From Sapria himalayana (taxonomy: Eukaryota > Streptophyta > Magnoliopsida > Malpighiales > Rafflesiaceae), in contig JAREIK010002415.1 in assembly GCA_029783825.1 (NCBI GenBank), forward strand, positions 732,506 through 796,505: a DNA stretch of 64,000 bases. The letters are read 5' to 3'. Numbering within the stretch: the stretch's first letter is position 1; each line of letters opens with the position of its first letter. Shown here piece after piece: positions 50,385 to 61,377 of the stretch. The position numbers and the translations under genes are program-made. The notes under the pieces were generated by a model. It did no database searches, was not told the DNA's origin, and saw only the letters and a list, made by a program, of their open reading frames with translations.

Positions 50385-50760
50385 CTGCAGTAAATATGTA
50401 CATATATACTAGGATTTCACTCGTATATATATTACTGTAGTATATGTACATATAAACTAGAGTATAATGTGTACATATATACTGAGTACATATATACTCA
50501 GTATATTTGTACATAAAATATTGTAGTATTATATGTATGTATATACCGACTATATAGGTATGTATATACCACATTTGTTGTCGTTGTTGCTGCTCCCGCT
50601 GCCGCTGCCACCACTACTACCGCCACTACGGCCACTGCCAGTGCTGTTGCTACTGCCTCCACTGCTGGTGCTGTCGTTGAATGCAAAACTCACGAGTTTT
50701 TTAACATGGGAAAACCAAAATATGAAAATACATATGAGAAGTTATCTTGAAACTATATGT

Positions 50761-51471
50761 TAATAATCAAATTTTGAATTCAAAAATTGCTATAAAGTCA
50801 TTTTCATACTTACAACAACCTGCTTCTTTAGCTGGACATGAATGGAGAGCTCCCCAATCGACTAGTGCAAGATCATAATCAAACTAATAATTATCTACTC
50901 TAGATATTAATATTCATATTAAATATACTTGCGCCATACTAAGTATAATAGAAAGGTTTTTAGTATATTTGCATGCACCCAAGGTTAGTATTAGTATATT
51001 TAAATTATAATATTTTTGTTTTCTAGAAACCCATTTATATAATAAAAATCCAATAATAATAAACCTTTGATACTCCCACCAAGAACACTTAAACTAATAG
51101 AAAATGCACCCATGTAAATCTCTCTATTCCACTCCTTCCTCTCTAAAAATGTGGGAGGAGGTATTTATAGAAACATAAAAAATTGGCATTGTCAGAATAT
51201 TTCCTAAAACATTTGCAAATAGTTTCACTCAAATACATTCAAACAAATTAACTTCAAAGATATTCAAAACCACTTTTGAAGAACAAAATATTCAAGATCC
51301 TTCTATTATAGTTTTTAGCTTTGTTTTCTTATTCTTACTTTTTATATGAGCTTTCTTGCATGATGATTTTTTTAGAAAGTTATTGGATTGTATTTTTTCA
51401 ACATTATTTTATAATATGATATTAGAACCAACCCTAGAGAAAATTAACCCTAGATTTTTGTGGGTAATGTT
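50761..51471. other. Unassigned DNA left of the MULE
   Basis: AT-rich sequence with no recognised feature, ending at the MULE target duplication. Confidence 0.5.
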
Positions 51472-51480
51472 TACAAATCT

Positions 51481-51870
51481 AAGTTTTGTATGAAAATAAT
51501 ATATTTAAAATAAAAAATCCAATATTTAATTTGGGTTTCAAAAATATGCCCAAACTAGTGCGTCTAAAAATACAGTGACAATGTCCATCATTGTGAATGG
51601 CCGCAATTGCCACGCTGTTAAGTGGCCGGCGTTCACAATGCCAGCTATAAAATTTTAAAAATTTTCAAAATAATGACAATTAGGAATAATGACTATTTAA
51701 TTAAACCAATGACTGTCATTCTAAATGCTGGCTATTGAACAAGTTTATCCCCAAACGATCATCTTCTTTCTTTCCCCCATTTTCTCTTCTCCATTTTCAC
51801 CTAACCCTCAATTTTCTTCAACCATTTGTTCCACCAGTGGCCTACCCTTCTCCACCAGACCCCACCCGAC
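51481..51870 (+). repeat. MULE left terminal inverted repeat
   Basis: Starts AAGTTTTGTATGAAAATAAT. Matches the reverse complement of the right arm through GGGTTTCAAAAATATGCCCA, ACTAGTGCGTCT, the ACAATGCCAGCTAT phrase and the inner CTCCACCAGACCCCA near 51857-51871. The inner part is pyrimidine-rich. Confidence 0.88.
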
Positions 51871-53149
51871 GACGACAAGGTTGCATTGCATAAGTATTCA
51901 ACAGCTCTCCTTCCGAGATTTGTTATTTGTCTTATTTTCTTGCGATAAGATTTAGGGGCGTTAGAGTTTAATGGTACAAAACTATGTTGTTTTATTATGT
52001 TTGTTATTTGACTGCAAATTTTATTGTGTTTTCTAATATTGTTTTCTAGATATTTGGCTTAATATGAGTTCTTCATCTCTAAATATATAGGCACATAATA
52101 TCTACTTCATAACATAATAAAATCCAAAATATACATGCATGTGGAGTGTTCAACACAATGTACCTGTAACATAAAATATATAAGGACACTCTCTCTACCA
52201 TGTATATCTACTTCATGACACCCACATCCACACACACACACACCCCCCCCCCCCCCCCCCCCCCCCCACACACACACATGTTTTTATAATATAAAATATG
52301 TATGTTCTCATTTTTTTATATATTTAAACATTCAATTTACTAAAATTTTCAAATGTTTCACTTATAAAATGTTTCCAATAATTTAATTCTATGGTAAATT
52401 AAAAAAAAATCAGCAAAAAAAAAGCATAATCAAAGAAAACATATTTTTTAAGAAATTGATACAATTTTTTCAAGTATTCTCTTATGATATATGGACATAG
52501 CATCATATATAAAAAATATTTTAAACATGTTAAAATATAAAAGTTTATATTTAAGAACATCTTTAAAAAAATCATACATATATGTAACTTATTTTACATG
52601 TTTCATAGATGATGTATAACATATATGTTATATGATATAAGGAGCAAATGCAACAAAAATAATTTTGAATGCTTATTTTAGTTTATTTCTATATAGAATC
52701 ATACAAATATGTCATTTAGCGAAAAAATATATATACCCCATCAAGTTGAAAAATGAAACATCAAATTATCAAAAAAAATTAGGACATATATAAACATGTA
52801 TATAAGCATTGTCTATTCGATAATCATCTCTCATATTTTTAATTTTTTTTCTTGTTTTGAAACAGTCAATTATGTTTGTTTCCTCTATCCCATAATGTGT
52901 TATTACAATAAACATATAGTGAGAACCCATAATGATGTGAAATATGATAAAAACAAAATTTCAATTGTGCCTTTGGAAATATCGATTGATTGCACGTTTG
53001 AATAATTGGGTGATATCATATTTTCAAGCACACATATCGAAAAATAGAAGTTCAACTTAGTTTTCAAGTGTAAGTATCCTCTAAAAAGTGGAAATATGTT
53101 CTAACATCTTACAATATGGAATAACAATTATGTGCACCAAATGTTAAAA
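51871..53149. other. MULE interior, non-coding
   Basis: AT-rich leader between the left arm and transposase remnants, with the CA/poly(C) tract at 52230-52278. No coding signal. Confidence 0.5.
52230..52278. repeat. (CA)n with poly(C) run of 25
   Basis: CA units (52230-52242), 25 consecutive C (52243-52267), then ACACACACACA. Length of the C run may be unreliable. Confidence 0.9.
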
Positions 53150-53400
53150 ATGGTTAACACAACTGACATTACAGAAATTGAATTGTTTGTTGAGTTCGTT
53201 CGAATATACCAAAAGTGAATCAATCTATTGGTGTTGTAGAAATTGAGAATATTATAGAAATTGACTATGGTTTTGATCCTAGCAGCTGTCCGGTACGAGA
53301 TACTGGAGCATATGGAGATGGTGCTTGCACTTATGAAGAAGGTAATGATGAGTCTGATGAAGATATTGATGCTAAACACGATGATGACTTACATGTTTAA
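53150..53400 (+). pseudogene. MuDR-type transposase, N-terminal remnant
   Basis: NTTDITEIELFVEFVR leads, after a stop and frame change, into NQSIGVVEIENIIEIDYGFD and a strongly acidic tail (EEGNDESDEDIDAKHDDDLHV) ending at TAA 53398-53400. This order resembles the N-terminal part of MuDR-like transposases, where the acidic linker precedes the DNA-binding and catalytic regions. The 61-codon open part (53215-53400) has a start Met but is too short to act. The DDE catalytic core is absent between here and the zinc-finger part at 53530. Confidence 0.7.
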
Positions 53401-53529
53401 GCTGATGCACATATTTCATCATTCTAGACTACAAATTAAGTTTTGGAGAATGAGCGAGGGATATTTATCTATGCGAGGGATATTTATCACATACAGGGCA
53501 TATTTCACGCAAGGTCCAAGAGTGGTCGT

Positions 53530-53915
53530 ATTCATTGCCTCAATATAAATGATAAGAACTGCACGTGGTAAGATACTGATATATGAATTTTCATGTAGCC
53601 ATATTATAGTCGCATGCTAGCATCAAAGTTTTGATTGTCAATTATTTGTTCAAGGCTACTACACTATGTAGTCCTACTATGATACTTAGGCAAGGTTGTT
53701 TTATCCCATATTCAATGAAGAAGAGAGGCCTATTTAGGATGATCCAACGATCGTAGCTCCAGGGTCAATGAAACAACAAGTCAGTGGTTGTCCTAAATCA
53801 ACTCATTTGCATAATGAAATGGATGTTAGGGAGGAGAAAACAAAGATAAAATGTGGGTTGTGCAAATAAGAGGGTCATAATCGGTGGTCTTGTAAGAATA
53901 AAAATCAAGCTTAAT
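53530..53915 (+). pseudogene. MuDR-type transposase C-terminus: SWIM finger and zinc knuckle
   Basis: RIHCLNINDKNCTW leads to a SWIM-like CSHIIVAC, though the second Cys of the first pair is replaced by Trp (CTW). Then come YYDT, FNEEERPI and STHLHNEMDVREEKTKIKCG, and a CCHC zinc knuckle CGLCK-x-EGHNRWSC at about 53850-53895, with one stop inside. These are the C-terminal landmarks of MURA-type transposases. Several stops (for example in the knuckle and before the SWIM His) kill the gene. The catalytic core that should precede it has been deleted. Confidence 0.85.
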
Positions 53916-54083
53916 TGTTTGTTTATAATTAAGGCATCATTTTTTTGTTATTGTTCTGTATAAAACTTATGTGCTATCATTTATTTCTTGTAAATGAGGC
54001 CATGAATATTTTGTTGTTGTCTTGTATCGAACTTTTTCTATTATATAAAACTTTCTTGTACGTGTGTATTATAAATTATCATT

Positions 54084-54596
54084 ATAGAGGTGTCAACCGG
54101 GCGGGCCAGCCCGGACCAGCACGAGGGATGGCATGATTCGGCCGTGCCTAGGCTGGCCCGGCAGGGAAATTTTTTGTGCCCGTGCCATGCCGAGGCCAAC
54201 CGGGCATCGTGTAGTGCCTAGCCCGACATGATATCATGGCCTGTTAGTACAGTACCTCGGCATGAGCCAAGAAATTGCCTCAACGGTAGAAGTTGAGCCA
54301 GACGGGCGAGGCTTACCGAGCCCCAAAAGTGAAGAAGAATTGCGTGGCGTGACACCACGGCAGCATCCCACCGAAATGGCGAAACCCTAATTTTTTTTAA
54401 AATAGAGTTTCGGCCCGACCAGGAAAAACCAACCGAATTCATTCCACGGGCTCATGACAGGCTGACCTTTATAGAACCATGCTAGGCCAGACATGATACG
54501 GTATAGTAACCGTGTCGTGCCTGGCCAGACATGGAAGCACGGCCAGGCCGGCTAAAAATGGGCCGAGCTGGCCCATCACATTCCGTTTGACACCTA
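54084..54596. mobile_element. GC-rich TIR element, copy 3, nested in the MULE
   Basis: The left end is ATAGAGGTGTCAACCGGGCG, the right end TTCCGTTTGACACCTA. Candidate 9-bp duplication ATTATCATT (54075-54083) versus TATATCATT (54597-54605), 8 of 9 bases equal. The interior is full of GGCCNG, CGTGCC and GGCACGG words and has the central ACCCTAATTTTTTTTAAAAT. It separates the transposase end from the PMD gene. Minus-strand 54218-54442 is open but has no known domain. Confidence 0.88.
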
Positions 54597-54664
54597 TATA
54601 TCATTGTGATTAATATTAATAGCCATATTTGACAATTATTCTGGATTTGTTATATCTTATAGAC

Positions 54665-56776
54665 ATGACTAGTGAGTTTCATGATGCAGATCCGTTAGAG
54701 ACTTGGTATTGCAAGACAGACACCGATCACATTTAATAGATACTGAGTAGGTATGTAATTTGTTAATTATCAATTATTATTATTAGTTTTAACATGTAAT
54801 TTACACATAATCACTTTTAAATTTGGTTTTTTCATTACTTATAGCTTCAGGAGATCCTCCACCCTCAACGGTAGATGAGAGCCTTCATGATTATGTGGAG
54901 GATAGATATTCGGATTCAGCCATATGTGATTAGGGTTGGATTTTATGGTATATATTATTTGGGCCACATTTTGATTGATTTGACCACTTATCACCTCACT
55001 CGTCGAGAGATGGTGGCCCAAGACACACAGGTTTCATGTGCCAGTAGTGGAGATGACTATTATCTTACAGGACGTCGCCATCCTCCTTGGCATTTGTATC
55101 CATGGCCTAGTAGTCACTTGCACATGTGTGTCCGATGTGATGGTGTTGTGCGCAAAGTTGCTCGGTGTCATCTCACCCGCCGATGCTATCAGTGGAGCCA
55201 CTATCTCCTTATGGTAGTTATGTATCCAGTTATCTAGCCTACCACCTGATGCAAATGAGGTCACATTAGAGCATTGTGCGCGTGGGTTCATCTTAGCACT
55301 GATCAGATGCTTCTTGTTTGCGAACAAAAAGGGTGTGCATGTTCTCATGTGCTTTCTCCCACTACTGTAAGATTTGATGGATACTGTCATGGTATTAGCA
55401 GTTGTATTACACTCATACAGATATGTAATAACTGAGAATGTGTGTTATTATGTATAAATAATTTATCATATTTTTCCTAACACAATATAAAAATTTCAAT
55501 ATTTGACCAACTTTCTCATTATTTTGTATTTAGCTATGGTCTTGAGAGAGACTTCATGTCGGGCGACCTAATTTTGGCCAACCACGCGTAGATAAAGCAC
55601 CACCATCCGCTCATGCCTTACATGATGCCGATGTCAAATTCGGGGATGATGACCTACCTAAGGCTGGCCATGATAGATTACCAGCTCAATCTTCGACTGA
55701 GCCAGAGGTAGAGCTAGCTGTTCCACTCATGTGTAGGTGGAGAGTACCTTTGACACGGGTGCATAACCCATCGGTTGTAGTCCTCCTATATTGAGATCAG
55801 CTAGATGCATAGATTTCTGATCAGGTAATGTTTATGTAAAATTATATGGTTCTATATTAATTATATTCATATTCCTGTAAAATTTATTGACATAAAGTAT
55901 TCACATGTAGGTCTCATGGCAGCCAAACATTGGAGAGTTACATGATAAGCTTTCATATATCTGCTTAGTTGATCAGGAGATTTGGCAGATGATGTCACTA
56001 CTCATTGTTTTGAGATTGTTGAGTGGCATCGTCTAGAGAGAGTCCTGTGCTAGTTTGGATTGCATCAGAAAGATACCTCCAGCTTGCTCTTACGAGCAAA
56101 AGTTGCATGTAGGGGATGCACATGGACGACACCAACGTGATTGGGCGACGTATCATGCACCATACATAGCATTATGAGATATGTTAGTGGCTAGGATCAT
56201 CACTTTACCCGCTTGGTGGGTCTAATGGACTTTCATTATTCATACATGTAATGGTATCGTCATATTACACAACATTTTATGACACCACGACTTCATAGGA
56301 ATGATATAAAGTTCTATACTACATCTGGTAGTATGAATCTTTTGTTAAGTTAGAGTCATGTGTTTCTAAAATATTTTACCTAATTTTTAATTATTAGATT
56401 ATGTAATTATAATTCTTTTTTTTGGTTCACTCGGATTGCCACTATGGTTGACATAGGCAATCACTCTCGTGTAGATACCCATGGTTATTTATGCGACATA
56501 CATCATATTACCAGATCGGTGTTACACCAAATCGATAAAGACCATCGTATCATTGGGTACACAGAGGAGGCTTCGACATCACATGAGCCATTTATTAGAC
56601 CTCCTATGTCATCAACACCATCACGTATGCAGCATGTTCGAGGTAGATAGAAATGGAGAGCGAGAGTTGATTGCCGAGGTCGTGCCCAAGATGGTGGGTC
56701 TGGTCATGGTCCAAACAGTGAGAGCAGTCTTGGTACACTTGAGTTGACTATGCCTACTTCTGACCCCTCGCCCTAA
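54665..56776 (+). pseudogene. Plant mobile domain (PMD, MAIL-like) gene, decayed
   Basis: The start ATG at 54665 gives MTSEFHDADPLETWYCKTD. An intron is likely at 54751-54844 (GTATGT...TTATAG). The next exon has RIQPYVIRVGFYGIYYLGHI and later GFILALIRCFLFANKKG with HVLMCFLPLL, the core PMD pattern. A second intron is likely near 55435-55533 and a third at 55825-55910 (GTAATG...CATGTAG). Between them is an unusually long open run, GRPNFGQPRVDKAPPSAHAL onward to MCRWRVPLTRVHN. After the third intron come VSWQP and CFEIVEWH, QRDWATYHAPYIAL and MDFHYSYM, and a C-terminal part (56444-56776) that includes YLCDIHHITRSVLHQIDKDH. Frameshifts and stops interrupt each exon. PMD proteins (MAIN/MAIL family) act in the nucleus in gene silencing and genome stability; TE-borne PMDs are common in angiosperms and their role is unclear. 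Confidence 0.9.
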
Positions 56777-57065
56777 GATGTTTATACCCCCACACACCTT
56801 CACATCACTTTCCATACCTACTCACATTGACATATCAGCTTTCCTACCCCCACATTGACATAATTCCTCAGAAAGTGATTGTTCTTTTTGATTATCCATG
56901 AAATTCCTGGACACAATTCCTGGTAAAGTCGGGTGTGTGTTAAATTTATCTTTTTCAAGTCTTTTTATTAAATATGGTTATCTATTTCTTGTTGCACATG
57001 ATGTTTTGTGTGTTTTGATTGAAACAAAAATGAGGATACAAATTTTATTGCACAAAAAAAGGCTG
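56777..57065. other. MULE interior 3' of the PMD gene
   Basis: Short spacer with no recognised feature. Confidence 0.45.
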
Positions 57066-57805
57066 GAGGCACTTGCAATTCTTTTTATGGGACATCGGAG
57101 AAGACTATCATTTCTACATCGTAGATATGATTTGAAGTTTAGCAAGATTATGTATTTTTTGGATGATTAGAACTCAGGGTGTGTGCGTTAGCTTGAGATG
57201 TGGTTTTAATTTATTTTGTAATTTTTTTAGTTGGACACTATAGAATCTATGTGTCCTATAATTTAATTTTTTGTACTTGAGTTGTGGATGATTAGAATAC
57301 TGATGAAGATTTTTATATATTATGCAAATATATTATTTTTTACAGCTGCAGGGTCTGGTAGAGAGGAGGAAGCCACAGGTGGAATAAATGGCGGAAGAAA
57401 ATCATGGGTTAGGTGAAAATGGAGAAGAGAAAAATGAGACACCTGCAACTCTTTTTTTGGGACTTGGGAGAAGATTGTCATTTCTTCATCGTATATATGA
57501 TTTTAAGTTTAGTAAGCTTATGTATTTGTTGGATGATTAGAACTCAGGGTGTGTGTGTGTTACCTTAAGATGTTGTTTAATTTATTTTGTAATTTTTTCA
57601 GTTGGACACTATAGAATCTATGTATTCTATAATTTAATTTTTTGCACTTGAGATGTGGATGCTTAGAACAATGATGAAAATTTATATATATTATGCAAAT
57701 GCTGAATTTTTTGCAGCTACAGGGTCTGGTGGAGAGGACGTTCTGGTGGAATAAATTGCTAAAGAAAAGCGGGATTAGAAGAAAATGGAGAACAGAAAAA
57801 CTGGG
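57066..57805. repeat. 370-bp tandem duplication at the MULE right arm border
   Basis: Copy 1 57066-57436, copy 2 57438-57805. Both contain GGATGATTAGAACTCAGGGT (57161, 57531), GTTGGACACTATAGAATCTA and an acceptor-like TTTTGCAG/TTTTACAG followed by CTRCAGGGTCTGGTRGAGAG. The end of each copy reproduces the inner edge of the TIR, so that edge is present twice. Confidence 0.88.
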
Positions 57806-58256
57806 AAAGGGATCATTCAATAGCCGACATTGTGAATGATGACCATTGATTTAATTAAATAGCCATAATTCCCAATGCCGGCATTTGAAAATTTTTAAAA
57901 TTCAATATTTGGCGTTGTGAATGATGACCATTAGTTTAATTTAATATCCTTCGTTCCCATTGTTGGTTTTTTAAATTTTTAAATATTATAGGCTGGCATT
58001 GAGAATGACGGTCATTGATTTAATTTAATAGCCATCATTCCCAATGCTGGCATTTTGAAAAAAATTTAAAATTCAATAGTCAGCATTGTTAACGTAGGCC
58101 TTTGAATTTTAAAAAATCAACAGCATGGCAATGATCACTATTCACAACGATAGACATTGCCACGGTATTTTCAGACACACTAGTTTGGGCATATTTTTGA
58201 AACCCGAATTAAATATTAGATTTTTATTTTAAATGTATTATTTCAGTACAAAACTC
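57721..58256 (-). repeat. MULE right terminal inverted repeat with internal subrepeats
   Basis: Inverse of 51481-51870 but longer (about 535 bases), because a unit of roughly 80-90 bases with ATTGTGAATGATGACCATT and AATGCCGGCATTTGAAAA-type phrases is repeated several times (about 57815-58100). The outer end is ...CAGTACAAAACTC, next to the TSD. Confidence 0.88.
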
Positions 58257-58355
58257 TACAAATCCTAGGTGCATAAATGCATGCATGTACCACTAGGAAG
58301 AAGGACATTACCAAGTAAGTACATGTGCATATTGATACGTGTAAACAAGACATAG

Positions 58356-58412
58356 GTATGCATGGTGGTGCACTTGAGTATAGGAGAGGTATGCATGGTG
58401 GTGCACTTGTGT
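58356..58412. repeat. Short tandem duplication TATGCATGGTGGTGCACTTG
   Basis: GGTATGCATGGTGGTGCACT occurs at about 58356 and 58389, and a third diverged version GGCATGCATGATAGTGCTCT follows at about 58421. Unit about 33 bases. GTGCAC is palindromic. Confidence 0.85.
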
Positions 58413-58439
58413 AGAGAATAGGCATGCATGATAGTGCTC

Positions 58440-60790
58440 TTCAGTTGATGTTTGATCTCCAGAATTAACACCAAAAATTTTTTAAGTCCCTCACAATGGA
58501 ACCAAATACTTGTTGAGTCTCACTACATATATAAGTCATACAAATAATAAATTAATGTAAATCCAATATTGATCCCACATGAATTGAATTTATTGTTCAA
58601 GAAATTAATAGTGAATCAATTAATGCTCAAGTTGAGTTGATAAAATTGAGCTTTTAATAAGTAACTTAGACTCTAGGATTAGCTCACTTCCTTATGTGTA
58701 TTGATATTTTTCTAGTGTTCAATTAATATTATGTCTAAGTGTTGAATAAAGTATAGATTAGTGTGAAAATTCTTAAGTATCCTTTTTGTATAAAAGGTGG
58801 AAATCAATCTTAGACTATCACTACCAAGGATGATTCTCTCATAGTTGTCCCCTCAGTATTATACCACTGATATTCCGTTCATGACTCATTCATATGGCCA
58901 TTCCTTTTAGGCAAATCGTAAATTGCCATTGATGAATACTTTGAATTTATATTTCTATTCTTTGATCTCTAATATCTTAAAGATGTGAAATAATATAGTA
59001 ATAAATATATTTGTATTTTAGGCTTCAAAAGTGTCATACTCATGATAATCAACATATATCTTTCTATAAATTACACATAAGAAAATCATACAAAATAATG
59101 ACTCATAGGGCTATCACCATCATATGATTTACATGCACCCCATGTCTTGACCTATCACCATCCATCATAGTTGATACATGACTTTCATACTATGTTAAAA
59201 CTCATAGGTTTGATGTTTTAGTTAACCCTCACATTACCTATGGTCAATTCTTCTAGAATATGTATAATGGATTGGTCATAATTTTATTCATGCTTTTGGC
59301 TTCATGTCTATCATACATGTAATAATTAAATTTATCCCAATCTTAGGTTTTCACATATAGATTTATCTCATACATTAAGGTTAGAAGGGTTGTCACTACC
59401 TTTTTATTGTACCACATGAGTATGTCTCATGACATACCCATCATCATTTTTCATGGCCAACATGCAACCTATGTTATAGTAGAAACTCTAAATTTCAATT
59501 CTAAATGACATCCAAATTAATTAACATTCTATAATACATATTTACACAAATATTAATCATTCAATAATAATTTATCATCAAATTATAAGTATATAACCCA
59601 ATCCTAGTTATCAATTTAGCCTACCAATAGGTAGGATTTTATGTGAGATGTGTTGAGAGACATCTCGTATGAATCAAGAGTTCCTAATGCAAACCTAAAT
59701 AAAAATATTAAGTGTCAAAACCTTAAATTAAATCAAATAGTATTGTGTTCACCTTGAATTCATCCCTATGTAAAAGACTAAAAGTTAGAATTGTGCCACC
59801 TAGGGTTTCTTGGTGGCTCCTTGCTCGAAAATCAAATTCCTATCTTTTCTTATATTTCATTCTAATTATTGTTTAAATACTTTGGGGTATCTATGTGATG
59901 ATTTTAGTTGGAAGGTGTGGTGTTGACTTGAGATTGCAACTCTCATATCTCATCACATCTTCTCTGAAGTACCAAAGTCTTAATGACAGTAAAAGTGATG
60001 ACTCAAGTAACTATCTTTTGGAAAAAAAATATTACAGTGCTAGGGATGACCATAACTAAAATAATTTTTATATTGAACCAAATATTATGGCACTAGAAAT
60101 GAGATGACTATGATTATATTTACTTTTTATAACCCTGACTCATGGTATTGGGAATAACCATGACTTTGATGATTTCTATCTTGAGAATAAGATCACAACA
60201 TTGAATAAGTTCATGACTAGGGTAAATATATTTTAGAATGCAATTTCATTGTGAAAAATAATATAGTGACTTAAAATATTTAGTATTTTTGCTACATAAT
60301 GAATAAGTCACGATGCTGAAATTTTTTATGACAATTGTACTAGTAGGATACTTAGCTACTTTAACATGGAAATAATGTCATAGTCATGGCTCTAAGATAA
60401 TGTCATGGCTATGAAAATTATGTTGCATAGTAAAATGATTATGTCAACCTGATGGTAGAGTCATAGTGTAGAAAGATTATCGCAACTAATTTTATAAAGT
60501 TATGAGAAATAAAAGACCTAGTAACTACTCAATAAGATAGTGAAAAGAAAATTAAGTCATGACATGAGAAATGACATTAATCTTCATCACTTATCTCTCC
60601 CTTCCAAGCCTTCACTGCACTAAGTCAAATAATTTCTATCCAAATAGATATTATTTTAATAATATTCATCAAAATCTCTCAAAATATAATGTTAGTAAAA
60701 ATTTTCTATTACAAGTACAAATATGTGGAAATTTACTAAAAAAATTACTCCAAATCACCTAAAAAAAGTTAGTACATGGAGTGTTGAACA
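58440..60790 (-). mobile_element. Gypsy LTR, minus orientation, about 2.35 kb
   Basis: It begins (on minus) TGTTCAACACTCCATG at 60790, directly after the border phrase that includes GAGCAATACTTATAGTGTGA. The far end (58500-59080) matches the LTR tail seen at 33082, 38131 and, inverted, 22080. It includes the TAGGGTTTCTTGGTGGCTCC zone at 59800 and ATGACTTTG-like words at 60000-60500. The exact 3' end near 58440 is uncertain; a (ATGCATGGTGGTGCACTTG)-type duplication at 58356-58412 lies just outside it. Confidence 0.65.
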
Positions 60791-61377
60791 AATTCTCACA
60801 CTATAAGTATTGCTCATCTCGAGCAATGAATCTTCCTCCAAAATTTCAACACAACATAAAATCATCAAGCTATCACCATGACTATGTCTGAGTGTTGTGG
60901 TCAAGTATTTTCTATAATAATCATGGTCTAAAATCTTGAAATTAGTTATTTTATGGGAGAATCAGGAGCGTTAGAGTTTATAAAATCAAAATACATACAA
61001 ATATTCTTGGGTTGCCTCCTAAGTAGTGTTGTATTTAATGTTGGTGGCTAAACCTTCCTTGGATCATCAATTTGGTCTATGATCTTAGTCGTCCATGCAA
61101 TCTTCCTAGTATAATCTTTTTCGACATCTTCTAGATTTCTCCTCAAGTATCTAGTCATCCTCTAAAACATCTTCTTTAAAGCATTCATCCATTGATGTTG
61201 TGACTTTGGAAGAAGTCACATCATCATTGCCTATGATCTTTTTTGGTAGAGCCAAAAGTAGTTGTGAATTTATGGCATATGAAATAGCACTTTGGATCAT
61301 ATTAGCCATGATGTTAAGAGGATTCATGACTTTCTTCTTGGTTGTATCAAGAAAAGAGATTTCACTCTCTACGTCGG
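60791..61377 (-). mobile_element. Gypsy internal 3' region, minus orientation
   Basis: Adjacent to the LTR start at 60790. Contains, on minus, the conserved block TTAAATACAACACTACTTAG followed by GAGGCAACCC (61005-61045). A 78-codon frame on minus (61151-61387) starts MFLTDVESEISFLDTTKKK and ends in an acidic FKEDVLEDD; no known domain. It might be a piece of the family's post-pol ORF. Confidence 0.6.

Larger units (their letters stand above)
48535..50680 (+). repeat. Direct duplication of a roughly 700-bp module (offset about 1.4 kb)
   Basis: 48535-49180 and 49925-50600 share the same order: AATTAATTAA-type AT-rich start; CATAAAGTATAAT; TTCTCTCCCTCTGCTC then GATCA-C-ATCTTTCTGC-like text; GGTAYCATATCTGTAA; a zone of GTACATATA words; then a TTGTTGTTGCTGCT start of a GC-rich triplet repeat. 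Copy 2 has gained a (AT)n run at 50337-50382. By position it is probably the interior of the CACTA element. Confidence 0.85.
51472..58265 (+). mobile_element. Mutator-like element with PMD cargo, flanked by 9-bp TSD
   Basis: TACAAATCT (51472-51480) and TACAAATCC (58257-58265) flank a unit of 6776 bases (51481-58256), matching at 8 of 9 bases; a 9-bp duplication is the MULE hallmark. The unit has long inverted arms and inside, all on plus, remnants of a MuDR-type transposase (53150-53915), then a PMD pseudogene with introns (54665-56776). A GC-rich TIR element (54084-54596) is nested between the two. Both genes carry stops or frameshifts, so the element is no longer autonomous. Association of PMD domains with plant MULEs is known. 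Confidence 0.9.

Noticed and set aside
53128..53379. An 83-codon minus frame within the MULE
   Set aside because: Shadow of the plus-strand transposase N-terminal remnant, which has recognisable sequence.
55034..55390. A 118-codon minus frame within the MULE
   Set aside because: Shadow of the PMD exons on plus, which match the family in order.
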